Of a stretch of DNA of 37,164 nt, positions 25,890 to 34,022 are shown piece after piece; position 1 is the stretch's first letter; every line of letters begins with the position of its first letter. The DNA is from Myxococcales bacterium (lineage in GTDB: Bacteria; Myxococcota_A; Polyangia; Polyangiales; Houyiibacteriaceae). The stretch lies in assembly GCA_019637115.1 (NCBI GenBank), contig JAHBWH010000073.1, positions 1 through 37,164 on the forward strand, read 5' to 3'. The notes beneath the pieces were generated by a model. The model was not told where the DNA came from, ran no database searches, and saw nothing but the letters and a program-made list of their open reading frames with translations. Made by a program: the position numbers and the translations under genes.

Positions 25890-25932
25890 TGTGGATAGGG
25901 TTGTGGAAAGCAGGGGGTGAGCCTGTGGAGGA
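25890..25932. promoter_or_regulatory. Cluster of three TGTGGA boxes upstream of nrdJ
   Basis: TGTGGATAG (25890), TGTGGAAAG (25902) and TGTGGAGGA (25924), all in one orientation, spaced 12 and 22 bp, so roughly on one face of the helix. The complements (such as CTATCCACA) match the DnaA box with one or two differences. They lie about 140-180 bp before the nrdJ start. Confidence 0.4.
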
Positions 25933-26067
25933 CTCGCGGGGGTCCTTCGGTGGGCCGGTGCGCCCTCTAGACCCTCTCCATGGACCCCGCGAGCACCCCT
26001 TAGACTTAAGTTTTGCCTGTAGTTTCGTACGATTGGGTTCGCAGGGGCGAGCCGACCGGAGGATGAT

Positions 26068-29000
26068 GTGGCGCTAGATCGGAACACCAACGGCGAGAAG
26101 GCGACGGACGGGGCCCTGAAGGCCTCCAACAACGCGGAGGGGGGTCTCCGGAGGGCCGAGGTCACCCAGCAGGCGCGCGGCCTCTACATCGACCGGCGCT
26201 TCTCGCGCTCGGGCGAGGACGCCTACGACGCACTCGACTACGAGCTGCGCAACAGCGTCATCACGGGCTCGGACGGCTCGGTCGTCTTCGAGCTCAAGGG
26301 CGTCGAGGTGCCGACGGGCTGGAGCCAGCTCGCGACCGACATCGCCGTCTCCAAGTACTTCCGCAAGGCGGGCCTGCACGGCGACAGCGCCAAGGGCGAG
26401 CGCAGCGCCAAGGAGCTCGTCCGCCGCATCGCGCGCACCATCCGCCGCGCGGGCGAGGAGCTCGGCGAGTACTTCGCCGACGAGACCGCCGCCGAGGCCT
26501 TCGAGCAGGAGCTCGCCCACCTGCTGCTCACGCAGAAGGCCGCCTTCAACAGCCCCGTCTGGTTCAACTGCGGCCTCTGGCACGAGTACGGCATCGAGGG
26601 CGCGGGCGGCAACTACGCCTGGGACCCGAAGACCGACGCCATCGTGATGACGAACACCGCCTACGAGCGCCCCCAGTGCTCGGCGTGCTTCATCCAGAAC
26701 GTCGAAGACGACCTCATGGCGATCTACGACCTCATCAAGAACGAGGCGCGCCTCTTCAAGTACGGGTCGGGCACGGGCACGAACTTCAGCAAGATCCGCG
26801 GCAAGCAGGAGAAGCTCTCGGGCGGCGGCACCTCGAGCGGCCTCATGAGCTTCCTCGAGGTCCTCGACCGCGCGGCGGGGGCCACCAAGAGCGGCGGCAC
26901 CACGCGCCGGGCGGCCAAGATGGTCTGCCTCGACATGGACCACCCCGAGATCGTCGACTTCATCCAGTGGAAGTCGCGCGAGGAGAAGAAGGCGCGCGCG
27001 CTCATCTCCGAGGGCTACAGCGCCGACTTCAACGGCGAGGCCTACCACACCATCAGCGGCCAGAACTCCAACAACTCGCTCCGCGTCACGGACGACTTCA
27101 TCAAGGCGGTCGAGCGCGACGGCGAGTGGCAGACCCGCATGCGCACCACGGGCGACGTGGTCGACACCTACAAGGCGCGCGACCTGTGGCGCATGATCGC
27201 GCAGTCGGCGTGGGAGTGCGCGGACCCGGGCGTCCAGTACGACACGACCATCAACGACTGGCACACGTGCCCGAACACGGACCGCATCAACGCGAGCAAC
27301 CCGTGCTCCGAGTACATGTTCCTCGACAACTCGGCGTGTAACCTCTCGTCGATCAACCTCGTGAAGTTCCTCGACGAGAAGGGCAACTTCGACGTCGAGG
27401 GCTACCGCCAGGCCATCCGCCTGCTCATCCTCGCGCAGGAGATCCTCGTCGACCTCTCCGCCTACCCGACCGCGCAGATCGCCAAGAACAGCCACGACTA
27501 CCGCCCGCTCGGCCTCGGCTACGCCAACCTCGGCACCATGCTGATGCGCCTCGGCATCGGCTACGACAGCGACCTCGGCCGCAGCATCGCCGCCTCGCTC
27601 ACGGCGATCCTCTGCGGCCACGCCTACGCGACGAGCGCGGAGATCGCGGCGAGCAAGGGCCCCTTCCCGGGCTACACGCGCAACCGGCAGCCCTTCCTCA
27701 AGGTGATGAACAAGCACCGCGACGCGGCCTACCGCCTCGACGAGCCAGGCGGCCCCGGCATCGTCGAGGACCAGCCCGCGGGCGCGCCGACCGAGCTCGT
27801 GCGCGCGGCGCAGCAGGACTGGGATCTCGCCGTGAAGCTCGGCGAACTCTACGGCTACCGCAACGCGCAGTCGACCGTGCTCGCGCCGACGGGGACCATC
27901 GGCCTGCTCATGGACTGCGACACGACGGGCATCGAGCCCGACTTCGCGCTCGTGAAGTTCAAGAAGCTCGCCGGCGGCGGCTACTTCAAGATCGTCAACC
28001 AGTCGGTGCCCGCCGCGCTCGAGAAGCTCGGCTACACCGAGGTGCAGGTCGCCGAGATCGTCAGCTACGTCACGGGCACCAACACCTTCACGGGCGCGCC
28101 GCACCTCGGCCGCAAGGCGCTCCTCGAGAAGGGGCTCACCGAGCGCGACGTCGCGAAGGCCGAGGAGGCCCTGCGTGGCAGCTTCGACGTCAGCTTCGCG
28201 CTGGCGCCGTGGGTGCTCGGCACCGAGTGCTTCGAGCAGCGCCTGAAGATCCCGGCCGAGGTCTACACCAAGCCGGGCTTCAACCTGCTGCGGCACTTCG
28301 GCCTGACGCCCAAGCAGATCGAGGAGCTCAACGAGGTCGTCATCGGCCGCATGACGGTCGAGGGCGCGCCGCACCTGCGGCCCGAGCACCTGCCCGTCTT
28401 CGACTGCGCCAACCGCTGCGGCAAGAAGGGGCAGCGCTTCCTCGAGCCGATGGCGCACCTGCGCATGATGGCGGCGGCCCAGCCCTTCCTGAGCGGCGCG
28501 ATCTCGAAGACCGTCAACCTGCCGAACGAGGCGACGGTCGAGGACATCGAGCGCATCTACTACGAGGGCTGGAAGCTCGGCCTCAAGGCGGTCGCGCTCT
28601 ACCGCGACGGGTGCAAGGCCAGCCAGCCGCTCTCGACCAAGTCCGACGACGACAAGGAAGACAAGAAGGCCGAGGCCAAGGCGCCGGCCGTCGAGGCCCC
28701 CGCGCCGCTCCCGGTGGCGGCGCGCAAGGCGCCGAACCCCGCCGTCGAGGGCCTCTGCCCGCCCGAGAGCGTGCGGCACCGCCTCCCGAAGAAGCGCAGC
28801 GGCTTCACGCAGGAGGCGCGCATCGGCGGGCACAAGGTCTTCTTGCGCACCGGCGAGTACCAGGACGGCAACCTCGGCGAGATCTTCATCGACATGCACA
28901 AGGAGGGCGCCGCCTTCCGCAGCCTGATGAACAGCTTCGCCATCGCGGTCTCGATGGGCCTCCAGCACGGGGTGCCGCTCGAGAGCTACGTGGACCAGTT

Positions 29001-29439
29001 CACGTTCACGCGCTTCGAGCCGGGCGGCATCGTCGAGGGTCACCCGAACATCAAGTTCTCTACGTCGATCATCGACTACGTGTTCCGGGTTCTGGGGGTC
29101 GAGTACCTGAAGCGGTACGACTTCGCGCAGGTGCCGCCGAAGGAAGAGCAGACGGAGCTTCTGAGCTCGACGGATGTGGCGGCGGCGCATCGGGCGCAGG
29201 GGGCGGTGTTGACGGATCCGCCTCCCGCTCTAGCGGCCGCGATCGAGCCGGCGGAGCAGGTGGTGTTTGGGTTTGATGATGCGGCGGAGGGCGTCGGGGG
29301 TCAGGTGTCGGCGTTGGATCAGCAGCTGGGCGAGATGATGGGTGATGCGCCGATGTGTGATAAGTGCGGGCATATCACGGTTCGGAATGGGGCTTGTTAT
29401 AAGTGTTTGAACTGTGGGAACTCGATGGGGTGCTCGTGA
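26068..29439 (+). CDS. nrdJ: Adenosylcobalamin-dependent (class II) ribonucleotide reductase
   Basis: A 1123-residue enzyme that reduces ribonucleotides to deoxyribonucleotides using a cobalamin-generated thiyl radical. The class II features are [11 protein letters not shown], the active-site C204 (QCSACFIQN) and NPCSEYMF with radical and acid residues C413 and E415. They continue with [12 protein letters not shown] and the barrel segment [20 protein letters not shown]. The C-terminus carries CDKCG...[14 protein letters not shown], a zinc-ribbon tail with cysteines that likely re-reduce the active site. GTG 26068 is chosen, with GGAGG 5 bp upstream. The last 250-300 bp switch abruptly to T-ending codons (GAT, TTT, TGT) and the DNA stays different beyond the stop. 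Confidence 0.95.
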   Translation: MALDRNTNGEKATDGALKASNNAEGGLRRAEVTQQARGLYIDRRFSRSGEDAYDALDYELRNSVITGSDGSVVFELKGVEVPTGWSQLATDIAVSKYFRKAGLHGDSAKGERSAKELVRRIARTIRRAGEELGEYFADETAAEAFEQELAHLLLTQKAAFNSPVWFNCGLWHEYGIEGAGGNYAWDPKTDAIVMTNTAYERPQCSACFIQNVEDDLMAIYDLIKNEARLFKYGSGTGTNFSKIRGKQEKLSGGGTSSGLMSFLEVLDRAAGATKSGGTTRRAAKMVCLDMDHPEIVDFIQWKSREEKKARALISEGYSADFNGEAYHTISGQNSNNSLRVTDDFIKAVERDGEWQTRMRTTGDVVDTYKARDLWRMIAQSAWECADPGVQYDTTINDWHTCPNTDRINASNPCSEYMFLDNSACNLSSINLVKFLDEKGNFDVEGYRQAIRLLILAQEILVDLSAYPTAQIAKNSHDYRPLGLGYANLGTMLMRLGIGYDSDLGRSIAASLTAILCGHAYATSAEIAASKGPFPGYTRNRQPFLKVMNKHRDAAYRLDEPGGPGIVEDQPAGAPTELVRAAQQDWDLAVKLGELYGYRNAQSTVLAPTGTIGLLMDCDTTGIEPDFALVKFKKLAGGGYFKIVNQSVPAALEKLGYTEVQVAEIVSYVTGTNTFTGAPHLGRKALLEKGLTERDVAKAEEALRGSFDVSFALAPWVLGTECFEQRLKIPAEVYTKPGFNLLRHFGLTPKQIEELNEVVIGRMTVEGAPHLRPEHLPVFDCANRCGKKGQRFLEPMAHLRMMAAAQPFLSGAISKTVNLPNEATVEDIERIYYEGWKLGLKAVALYRDGCKASQPLSTKSDDDKEDKKAEAKAPAVEAPAPLPVAARKAPNPAVEGLCPPESVRHRLPKKRSGFTQEARIGGHKVFLRTGEYQDGNLGEIFIDMHKEGAAFRSLMNSFAIAVSMGLQHGVPLESYVDQFTFTRFEPGGIVEGHPNIKFSTSIIDYVFRVLGVEYLKRYDFAQVPPKEEQTELLSSTDVAAAHRAQGAVLTDPPPALAAAIEPAEQVVFGFDDAAEGVGGQVSALDQQLGEMMGDAPMCDKCGHITVRNGACYKCLNCGNSMGCS

Positions 29440-29460
29440 TTTCGCGGGTTTAGTCCCGAG

Positions 29461-29537
29461 TTGGTGACCTGAACGGATGTGCTCATCCGTTTGGGGGATG
29501 GACAGGAAGGAGGCGACCGGTTTAGTCTGGTCGCCTC
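29461..29537 (+). repeat. Duplicated element T, copy 1 (after nrdJ)
   Basis: Matches 33871-33950 at roughly three quarters of positions by eye. Shared segments include GGATGTGCTC, GGGGAT-R-GACAGG and TAGTCT-R-GTCG. It contains an 8-bp hairpin (29472-29479 with 29484-29491, loop TGCT). In copy 2 the same stem survives through three G-U wobbles. Confidence 0.75.
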
Positions 29538-29540
29538 TTT
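29510..29540 (+). terminator. Intrinsic terminator after nrdJ
   Basis: GAGGCGACC (29510-29518) pairs perfectly with GGTCGCCTC (29529-29537) around a 10-base loop, followed by TTT. It lies 71 bp after the nrdJ stop and is the natural 3' end of that transcript. Confidence 0.8.
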
Positions 29541-29616
29541 GCGTTGGGGGTGGAAATGGGGCGGGGGCGATTCGTGAGTTTGGGAGCGCGGGGGCGTCTG
29601 TCGCCCCACGCCAGCG

Positions 29617-29653
29617 CGAGTGCTTTGAGCCGCCAGGGCGAGTACTTTGAGCC
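29617..29653. promoter_or_regulatory. Two 15-bp direct repeats upstream of the ATPase gene
   Basis: CGAGTGCTTTGAGCC (29617-29631) and CGAGTACTTTGAGCC (29639-29653) are 22 bp apart start to start, about two helical turns. They lie about 200 bp before the ATPase start and could be regulator sites. The rest of the 405-bp gap (29440-29844) holds element T, the terminator, a GGGGCG/CGCCCC stem-loop at 29591-29607 and the palindrome at 29739. Confidence 0.45.
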
Positions 29654-29738
29654 CGAGGTGGGCCGATGAAGGAACGAGCCGACGTTCGGCTGGTTCGAAG
29701 AATGCAGCCCGGTTACCACCCCGGACTCGTCGGCCAGA

Positions 29739-29752
29739 ACTTCCCGGGAAGT
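29739..29752. promoter_or_regulatory. Perfect 14-bp palindrome ACTTCCCGGGAAGT
   Basis: A fully symmetric 14-bp sequence 92 bp upstream of the ATPase start. Such sites commonly bind a dimeric repressor, but none is encoded nearby. Confidence 0.45.
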
Positions 29753-30557
29753 GCATCCACCGGCAGTCAAAGGCTCGCACTGTCCCCTATTGGTACTAGG
29801 TCGCCCGTGGAGCCGTAGAGATACTCACCCCGGCTCTCAACCGAATGGACTGCAAGATGTCACATCTAAGAATCAAAAGCTTCTCGGTAAGCGGTCTTTT
29901 TGGTCATTTTGATCATAAGATTTCCTTCAACACGGACGAACGAGTGACGATCATCCACGGTCCGAACGGAGTGGGAAAGACAACGATACTAAGCCTTATC
30001 GAGGCGGTATTTAGGCCGCAATCGCAGGCGTGGAGAGAGATTGAGTTTGCCGAGGTAGAGGTAAAGTTCCTTCGCCATGGGACCTTGACGATACATCGTG
30101 CAAAAACCAAACGTGGCGTCGGCGATGAGTTGAGGTACGCCTATACATACGGTGCACGAAAGTCCGCTTGCACTGTTGTCCTCAGATCGCAGCCAGACGT
30201 TATGGTAGCAATGATCGACAGGATGATTCCATGGATCGAACGTCTTGGACAGCGAGCCTGGCGGGACCGCGAAGTTGGGGATGTAGTCGGGGTCGATGAG
30301 ATCATCGACCGATATGGCGACCTATTGCCCGTTCAACACTCTGGAGTTGACACTAAAGCGAGCAAGGTTCCTGCAGAATGGCTGACGAGTCTTGTCGGCG
30401 GAACATCGGTACAGTTTGTTCGAACGCAGCGTCTTCGTATGGAGCTTAGGGCGGAGCGACATCCCAAACGAGGGCCGCGAGTTCGAGAAGAGAAGGAGCA
30501 TGCTGTCGAGCAACTGGCAGAGGACCTCGCTAGAAGAATCAGAGAGAGTTTACGCGA

Positions 30558-30566
30558 GTCGGGTTC
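30558..30566. repeat. Target site duplication, left
   Basis: GTCGGGTTC directly before the left end of the IS element; identical to 32021-32029. Confidence 0.92.
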
Positions 30567-32020
30567 GGGAATGTCCCGCTGTCTGCTGAAACTGAGCGGC
30601 GGCTTGCCCATCATCAAGCGGCATTCTTCTCGTGGTCAAGTTCTCGGCGCGGTGTCTGGTGCTTCTCGTCATGCTTCCGAAGTGCAGCGACGAGAGCCGG
30701 CATATCTCGGTAGCCCTTCAATCTCCGAAAGCCGGCTTCGGCCTCGGCGACTGCGGCCCCAACCCATCGCAAGATCATCGAGCCTCCCCGCCATCGCTTG
30801 ACTCGGCGTGCGAGGTGGCGCGCGTTGCCGTTGAAGTTCTCGATCGGGTTCGTGGTCGCGAACGAGCGCCCGAGGGTCGGCGAGAGGCCGAGGCCCATCA
30901 CGGTGAGCGTCTCGTCGAGTCCTTCGCGCAGCGATGCCGCTGCCCCGGGATGTTTCGACTCGAGGCTCGCCGCGAGGTTCAAGAGCAGCTTCTTGGCGTT
31001 GTCCGGCTTCCGGCTCTTGTACGCCTGACGCATCGCGTTCCGCGCGTGCGTGTGCCGCTCCTTCGGGAGGTGGCCGAGCACGTTGCGCACCTTGTGCACC
31101 TGGCAGCGCTGCACCAGCGCGCGCTTGCCGTAGGCATCACGGATCGCCGAGCGCAGCGCCTTGCTGCCGTCGATCACGAACAAGCGTGTTCGATCGGCGC
31201 GCAAGCCACGGTGCTGGAGGTCGCTCAGCAGCGCCGAGCACGCCGCGCCGTTCTCCGTCGCCCCCTCCCACAGCCCCAGAACGTGCTTGTTTCCCGACGA
31301 ATCGACGCCGAGTGCGACGAGTACGACGTCGTCCTGGAAGTGCAGCCCGTCGATGAATACGCCCACGAGATCGAGCGCTGAGAGATCCCGGCCGAGCCAC
31401 TCGTTCAGCCGCGCCTGCGTGGCCGCCACGAACTTCCGACTCACCGTGCTCTTGCTCGTCGAGCGCTCTCCCTCCGCGAGCTTCGCTGGCAGCGGCTCGA
31501 GCGAGCGCGCGTACTTTCGTGTCGAGACGCCGACGACCATCTGCTCGTATGCGCGATCACTCATCGGGTCCTTGGCCGCGAGCTGCTTCCACGTCTCGAG
31601 CGCGACCTCACCGTCGTGGCCGACGACACGCGGACGACGCACCTGAACCGTGCGACCGCCCAGCGTCAGGCGTCCTGCCGTCGAGCCGCCACGCGTCACC
31701 TGTCGCTCCTTCGAGTGCTTGTAGCGCTCCCCACACAGCTCGGTGCGCTCCTGCTCCAGCATCGACGCGATCGCCTGCATCCCGAGCGTGTGCACCAGCT
31801 CGCGCAGGTCACCGCGCACCAACTCCGCGAGCGGCAACACCAACTGCGCGAGCACGTTCCTGACCAACGACCCCTCGGCCCCTGCGACCGTGACCTCTTC
31901 CCGAGCCTTCGTCTTCCTGGCAGTCTTTCCCATGGCGGTTTCTCCTTTCAACGAACCCCGATCCTCTTCGGGGCGGAGCAAACCGCCACTCAAATTTTCA
32001 GCAGCCCCCGGGACATCCCC
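30567..32020. mobile_element. IS256-family insertion sequence, complete, 1454 bp
   Basis: Ends in imperfect 25-bp inverted repeats: 30567-30591 begins GGGAATGTCCCG and ends CTGCTGAAA; the complement of 31996-32020 begins GGGGATGTCCCG and ends the same. They match at 21 of 25 positions. A 9-bp target duplication (GTCGGGTTC) flanks it. It carries one intact transposase gene on the minus strand, opposite to the disrupted ATPase gene. The perfect duplication suggests a recent insertion. Confidence 0.93.
30614..31933 (-). CDS. IS256-family transposase (Mutator-like DDE)
   Basis: A 439-residue transposase that cuts and rejoins the IS ends. The catalytic residues are visible: D in VGVFIDGLHFQ, D in RLFVIDGSKALR, and E in NPIENFNGNARH, which belongs to the C-terminal Mutator-type block. 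The QRCQVHKVRNVLGHLP segment matches the conserved CxxH motif of the family. ATG 31933 is chosen, with AAAGGAGA upstream; an in-frame start at 31993 would lie near the IS end. The gene looks complete and has the high-GC style of the backbone rather than the island around it. Confidence 0.94.
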   Translation of the reverse strand: MGKTARKTKAREEVTVAGAEGSLVRNVLAQLVLPLAELVRGDLRELVHTLGMQAIASMLEQERTELCGERYKHSKERQVTRGGSTAGRLTLGGRTVQVRRPRVVGHDGEVALETWKQLAAKDPMSDRAYEQMVVGVSTRKYARSLEPLPAKLAEGERSTSKSTVSRKFVAATQARLNEWLGRDLSALDLVGVFIDGLHFQDDVVLVALGVDSSGNKHVLGLWEGATENGAACSALLSDLQHRGLRADRTRLFVIDGSKALRSAIRDAYGKRALVQRCQVHKVRNVLGHLPKERHTHARNAMRQAYKSRKPDNAKKLLLNLAASLESKHPGAAASLREGLDETLTVMGLGLSPTLGRSFATTNPIENFNGNARHLARRVKRWRGGSMILRWVGAAVAEAEAGFRRLKGYRDMPALVAALRKHDEKHQTPRRELDHEKNAA

Positions 32021-32029
32021 GTCGGGTTC
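32021..32029. repeat. Target site duplication, right
   Basis: GTCGGGTTC directly after the right end of the IS element; identical to 30558-30566. Confidence 0.92.
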
Positions 32030-32661
32030 TCTTGCGGCGTCTTTGGACAGGACTTTCCCTCACCGTCTCTTGGCTGGCAGACTACCGCAGGAAGCCACGG
32101 AACGCAGCATTCGCGCGAAGTATCAAGAGCAGCAGGTGCTGCGCGATCGACTCATGTCTGCTGGACTTATGGACGCGGGGGAGCAGGTACCGCTGCCCGG
32201 CACAGCGCTTGGGGAAAGCGAGCGCAAGGTGCTTTGGTACTATCTCAAAGATGTGAGCGAGAAGCTAAGTGTGTACATGAAGCTTCTTGAACGAGTGGAG
32301 CTGTTTAAGAGTATAATCGACGACAAGAGATTCTTGTATAAGCAGATGGAGATTGACAAGGACGCCGGATTTAGGTTCGTGAATAAGAACGGAAAATTCG
32401 TTCCACTTGGATCCCTTTCATCCGGTGAACAGCATGAGGTTGTGCTTACATATGAGCTTCTATTCGGCTCTCAGGATAAGCAGCTTGTGTTGATCGACGA
32501 GCCGGAGCTTTCGCTGCATGTGCTCTGGCAACACAAGTTCTTGGCAGACATGGGTAGGATTGCCAATCTGGCAAATATCGATTTTGTTATCGCGACGCAT
32601 TCTCCGTCGATTGTCGCAGACCGAGACGACTTGATGGTCGAGCTATCGGGTAGAGGTTGCG

Positions 32662-33516
32662 ATGCTTAGTGCGGTCAACGCCGCGCACGTTGCCGTCGAA
32701 GTAAAGATGATGAGGTCCGGGTTTGGTGGCGCCATTCTCGTCGTAGAGGCAGGGGCGGATAAGCGATTTTTTGACCGACTTATCGACGATAAGTGTCGGG
32801 TGCTTTGCGCACATGGGCGAGACAACGTAGTCGAAGCTTTAGAGAATCTTTCCTCGGATGGCGGCTGTCTCGGGTTCATCGACGCAGATTTCGATAGAGT
32901 GAATGGTGAATCTGCACATAGCAATCACAATGTAGTTAGCTCAGACTTTCATGATGTCGAGATGATGATGTTTATGTCTCCAGCGCTGGACAATCTCCTG
33001 AGAGAGTACGGCAGTGAGAATAAAATTGGAAAGATTGGTGGTGTTGATGAAGTCAGAGAACGGGTCTTAGCCGAATCGGCAAAGCTAGCCAAGATGAGGT
33101 ACCTTAGTCTTAAGAACGTCTGGGGACTAAAGTTCAGGGGAATGGACTACAAGAAGTTTACCGATAGGAGGACGCTTGTGGTGAACTGCCGGTCGGCAGC
33201 GGAGTATATCGTTCGGTTTTCGAGTTCCCCTGCGGTTGAACCGGGCGCCCTAGACCATGAATCATCCCGGGTCGATCTGGACTGTCACCTGGCCGACCTT
33301 TGCTGCGGGCATGATGTTACATCAATCCTGGGGATAGGTATTTGTTATCTCTTGGGATCTCAGGCTTCTTCCGTGGGTTGTCACGAAAGCGTTGAGCGGC
33401 TACTCAGGCTGTTGTATGAGAGTTGCTACTTTCCATTGACCGATGCATTTGCGCGTATTCGAGAGTGGGAGGCCTCGAGCGGTCGCGTTGTGCTTCGGCC
33501 GCTTCCCGGAGAGTAG
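32662..33516 (+). CDS. DUF4435 (TOPRIM-like) effector of a PARIS-like pair
   Basis: A 284-residue protein. The N-terminal half shows the DUF4435 pattern: LVVEAGADKRFF with the TOPRIM-type glutamate E29, AHGRDNVVEAL, GFIDADFDR (D74, D76, D78) and HDVEMMMF. In PARIS, the AriB protein of this family is a TOPRIM nuclease held by the ATPase ring and released when an anti-restriction protein is sensed, leading to tRNA cleavage and growth arrest. Here the start ATGCTTAG overlaps the ATPase stop by 8 bases. The reading frame is intact, but its partner is interrupted upstream, and the IS may cut its transcription. Other ATPase/DUF4435 pairs exist, so the PARIS label is by architecture. Confidence 0.82.
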   Translation: MLSAVNAAHVAVEVKMMRSGFGGAILVVEAGADKRFFDRLIDDKCRVLCAHGRDNVVEALENLSSDGGCLGFIDADFDRVNGESAHSNHNVVSSDFHDVEMMMFMSPALDNLLREYGSENKIGKIGGVDEVRERVLAESAKLAKMRYLSLKNVWGLKFRGMDYKKFTDRRTLVVNCRSAAEYIVRFSSSPAVEPGALDHESSRVDLDCHLADLCCGHDVTSILGIGICYLLGSQASSVGCHESVERLLRLLYESCYFPLTDAFARIREWEASSGRVVLRPLPGE

Positions 33517-33537
33517 TCCCTCTTCGGGGCGGGGTCC

Positions 33538-33577
33538 GAGGCTTCTCCCCGGTCGGGTACTGGGTAAAGGGGGAGAA
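33538..33577 (+). repeat. Island repeat, copy A
   Basis: A roughly 40-bp unit whose consensus is GGGGCTTCGCCCC, then CAGTCGGTACTGGG, then TAAAGGGGGA. This copy starts 22 bp after the DUF4435 gene. Its CCCGGT/ACTGGG hairpin needs one G-T wobble. Confidence 0.85.
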
Positions 33578-33599
33578 CTGGAAGGGGGTCGGGGGACTC

Positions 33600-33827
33600 G
33601 GGGCTGCTTGGGGCTGCTTGCGGTTTGGCTATCCCCTTTGGGGCCAGGTCGACGGGCGATTTGGTCGCGACCAACAGAGCTATGCCCAGCTCGGGCTGTG
33701 GCTGTTGCCGTGCCGAGCAGCGCGTCGGGCCCGTGCCTGCGTTCGCTCGGGTGGGTCGCCGCTCCTGTGGGGGCCTGAGGTCGGCTGACTTCGTCGGCGT
33801 CGTGAACGTCGGAGCCTGGAGCGTCGT
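33600..33827 (-). pseudogene. Module 1: decayed antisense 3' gene remnant
   Basis: On the minus strand, the part near 33745-33790 (GGAGCGGCGACCCACCC) matches the C-terminal end of the gene at the right edge. The GCCCAGCTCGGGCTG stretch matches sequence beyond that gene's stop. No intact frame remains with the same ending. It sits between repeat copies A and B. Confidence 0.55.
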
Positions 33828-33864
33828 GGCTTCGCCTCACTCGGTACTGGGTAAGGGAGGAAGG
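33828..33864 (+). repeat. Island repeat, copy B
   Basis: GGCTTCGCCTCACTCGGTAC followed by TGGGTAAGGGAGGAAGG. This is the most diverged of the GGTACTGGGTAA-type copies and closes module 1. Confidence 0.8.
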
Positions 33865-33870
33865 TGCCGA

Positions 33871-33950
33871 TTTGTGACGCGTTACTGAATGGATGTGCTC
33901 GTCTGTTCAGGGGATAGACAGGGAAAGCGGGAGCACTCTAGTCTAGTCGA
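33871..33950 (+). repeat. Duplicated element T, copy 2 (before cargo 2)
   Basis: Counterpart of 29461-29537. The hairpin (33888-33895 with 33900-33907, loop TGCT) has diverged at three positions, each leaving a G-U pair, so the stem is kept in RNA. The second, terminator hairpin of copy 1 is not preserved. It falls in the leader of the gene at 34023. Confidence 0.72.
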
Positions 33951-34022
33951 AGATTCGCGCTGGAGATGGCTGGAAACGAGTTTTCCGATCTTGAGTCGGA
34001 ACAAACGAAGGAGCGTACTTCA

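Larger units (their letters stand above)
25138..26067. other. Long gene-free leader upstream of nrdJ
   Basis: About 930 bp without a convincing gene. Short open frames on both strands lack codon bias and recognisable motifs. It contains two clusters of DnaA-box-like sequences (25278-25299 and 25890-25932), a CTTCG-ctca-CGAAG stem-loop (25345-25358) and an AT-richer stretch just before nrdJ (26000-26035). No cobalamin riboswitch core or NrdR box was found by eye, although nrdJ genes often carry one. Confidence 0.5.
29845..32669 (+). pseudogene. ABC/AAA-type ATPase of a PARIS-like (AriA-type) defence pair, split by IS256
   Basis: The left part (29845-30566) encodes an SMC/ABC-like N-terminus with Walker A GPNGVGKTT (residues 39-47). 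The right part (32030-32669) carries the ABC signature SLSSGEQHE, Walker B KQLVLIDEPELSLHV and the ATHSPS switch histidine. An IS256 element lies between them. Removing it with one 9-bp duplicate joins the parts in frame (RESLRESGS then LAASLDRTFPHR), giving about 453 residues, the size of AriA. The stop overlaps the next gene by 8 bases, so both were co-translated. As it stands, the left part runs into the IS and stops at 30801. ATG 29857 is an alternative start. GC content is far below that of the backbone. Confidence 0.85.

Noticed and set aside
25138-26067. Cobalamin riboswitch or NrdR boxes upstream of nrdJ
   Set aside because: Expected because nrdJ needs adenosylcobalamin, but no B12-box core and no ACACWATATATWGTGT-like pair could be found by eye.
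25562-26077. 171-codon frame before nrdJ
   Set aside because: It has no codon bias or recognisable domain, and overlaps the nrdJ ribosome binding site and start.
26074-29190. 1038-codon minus-strand frame
   Set aside because: It is antisense to nrdJ and composed of Val/Leu/Arg-rich mirror codons; not a gene.
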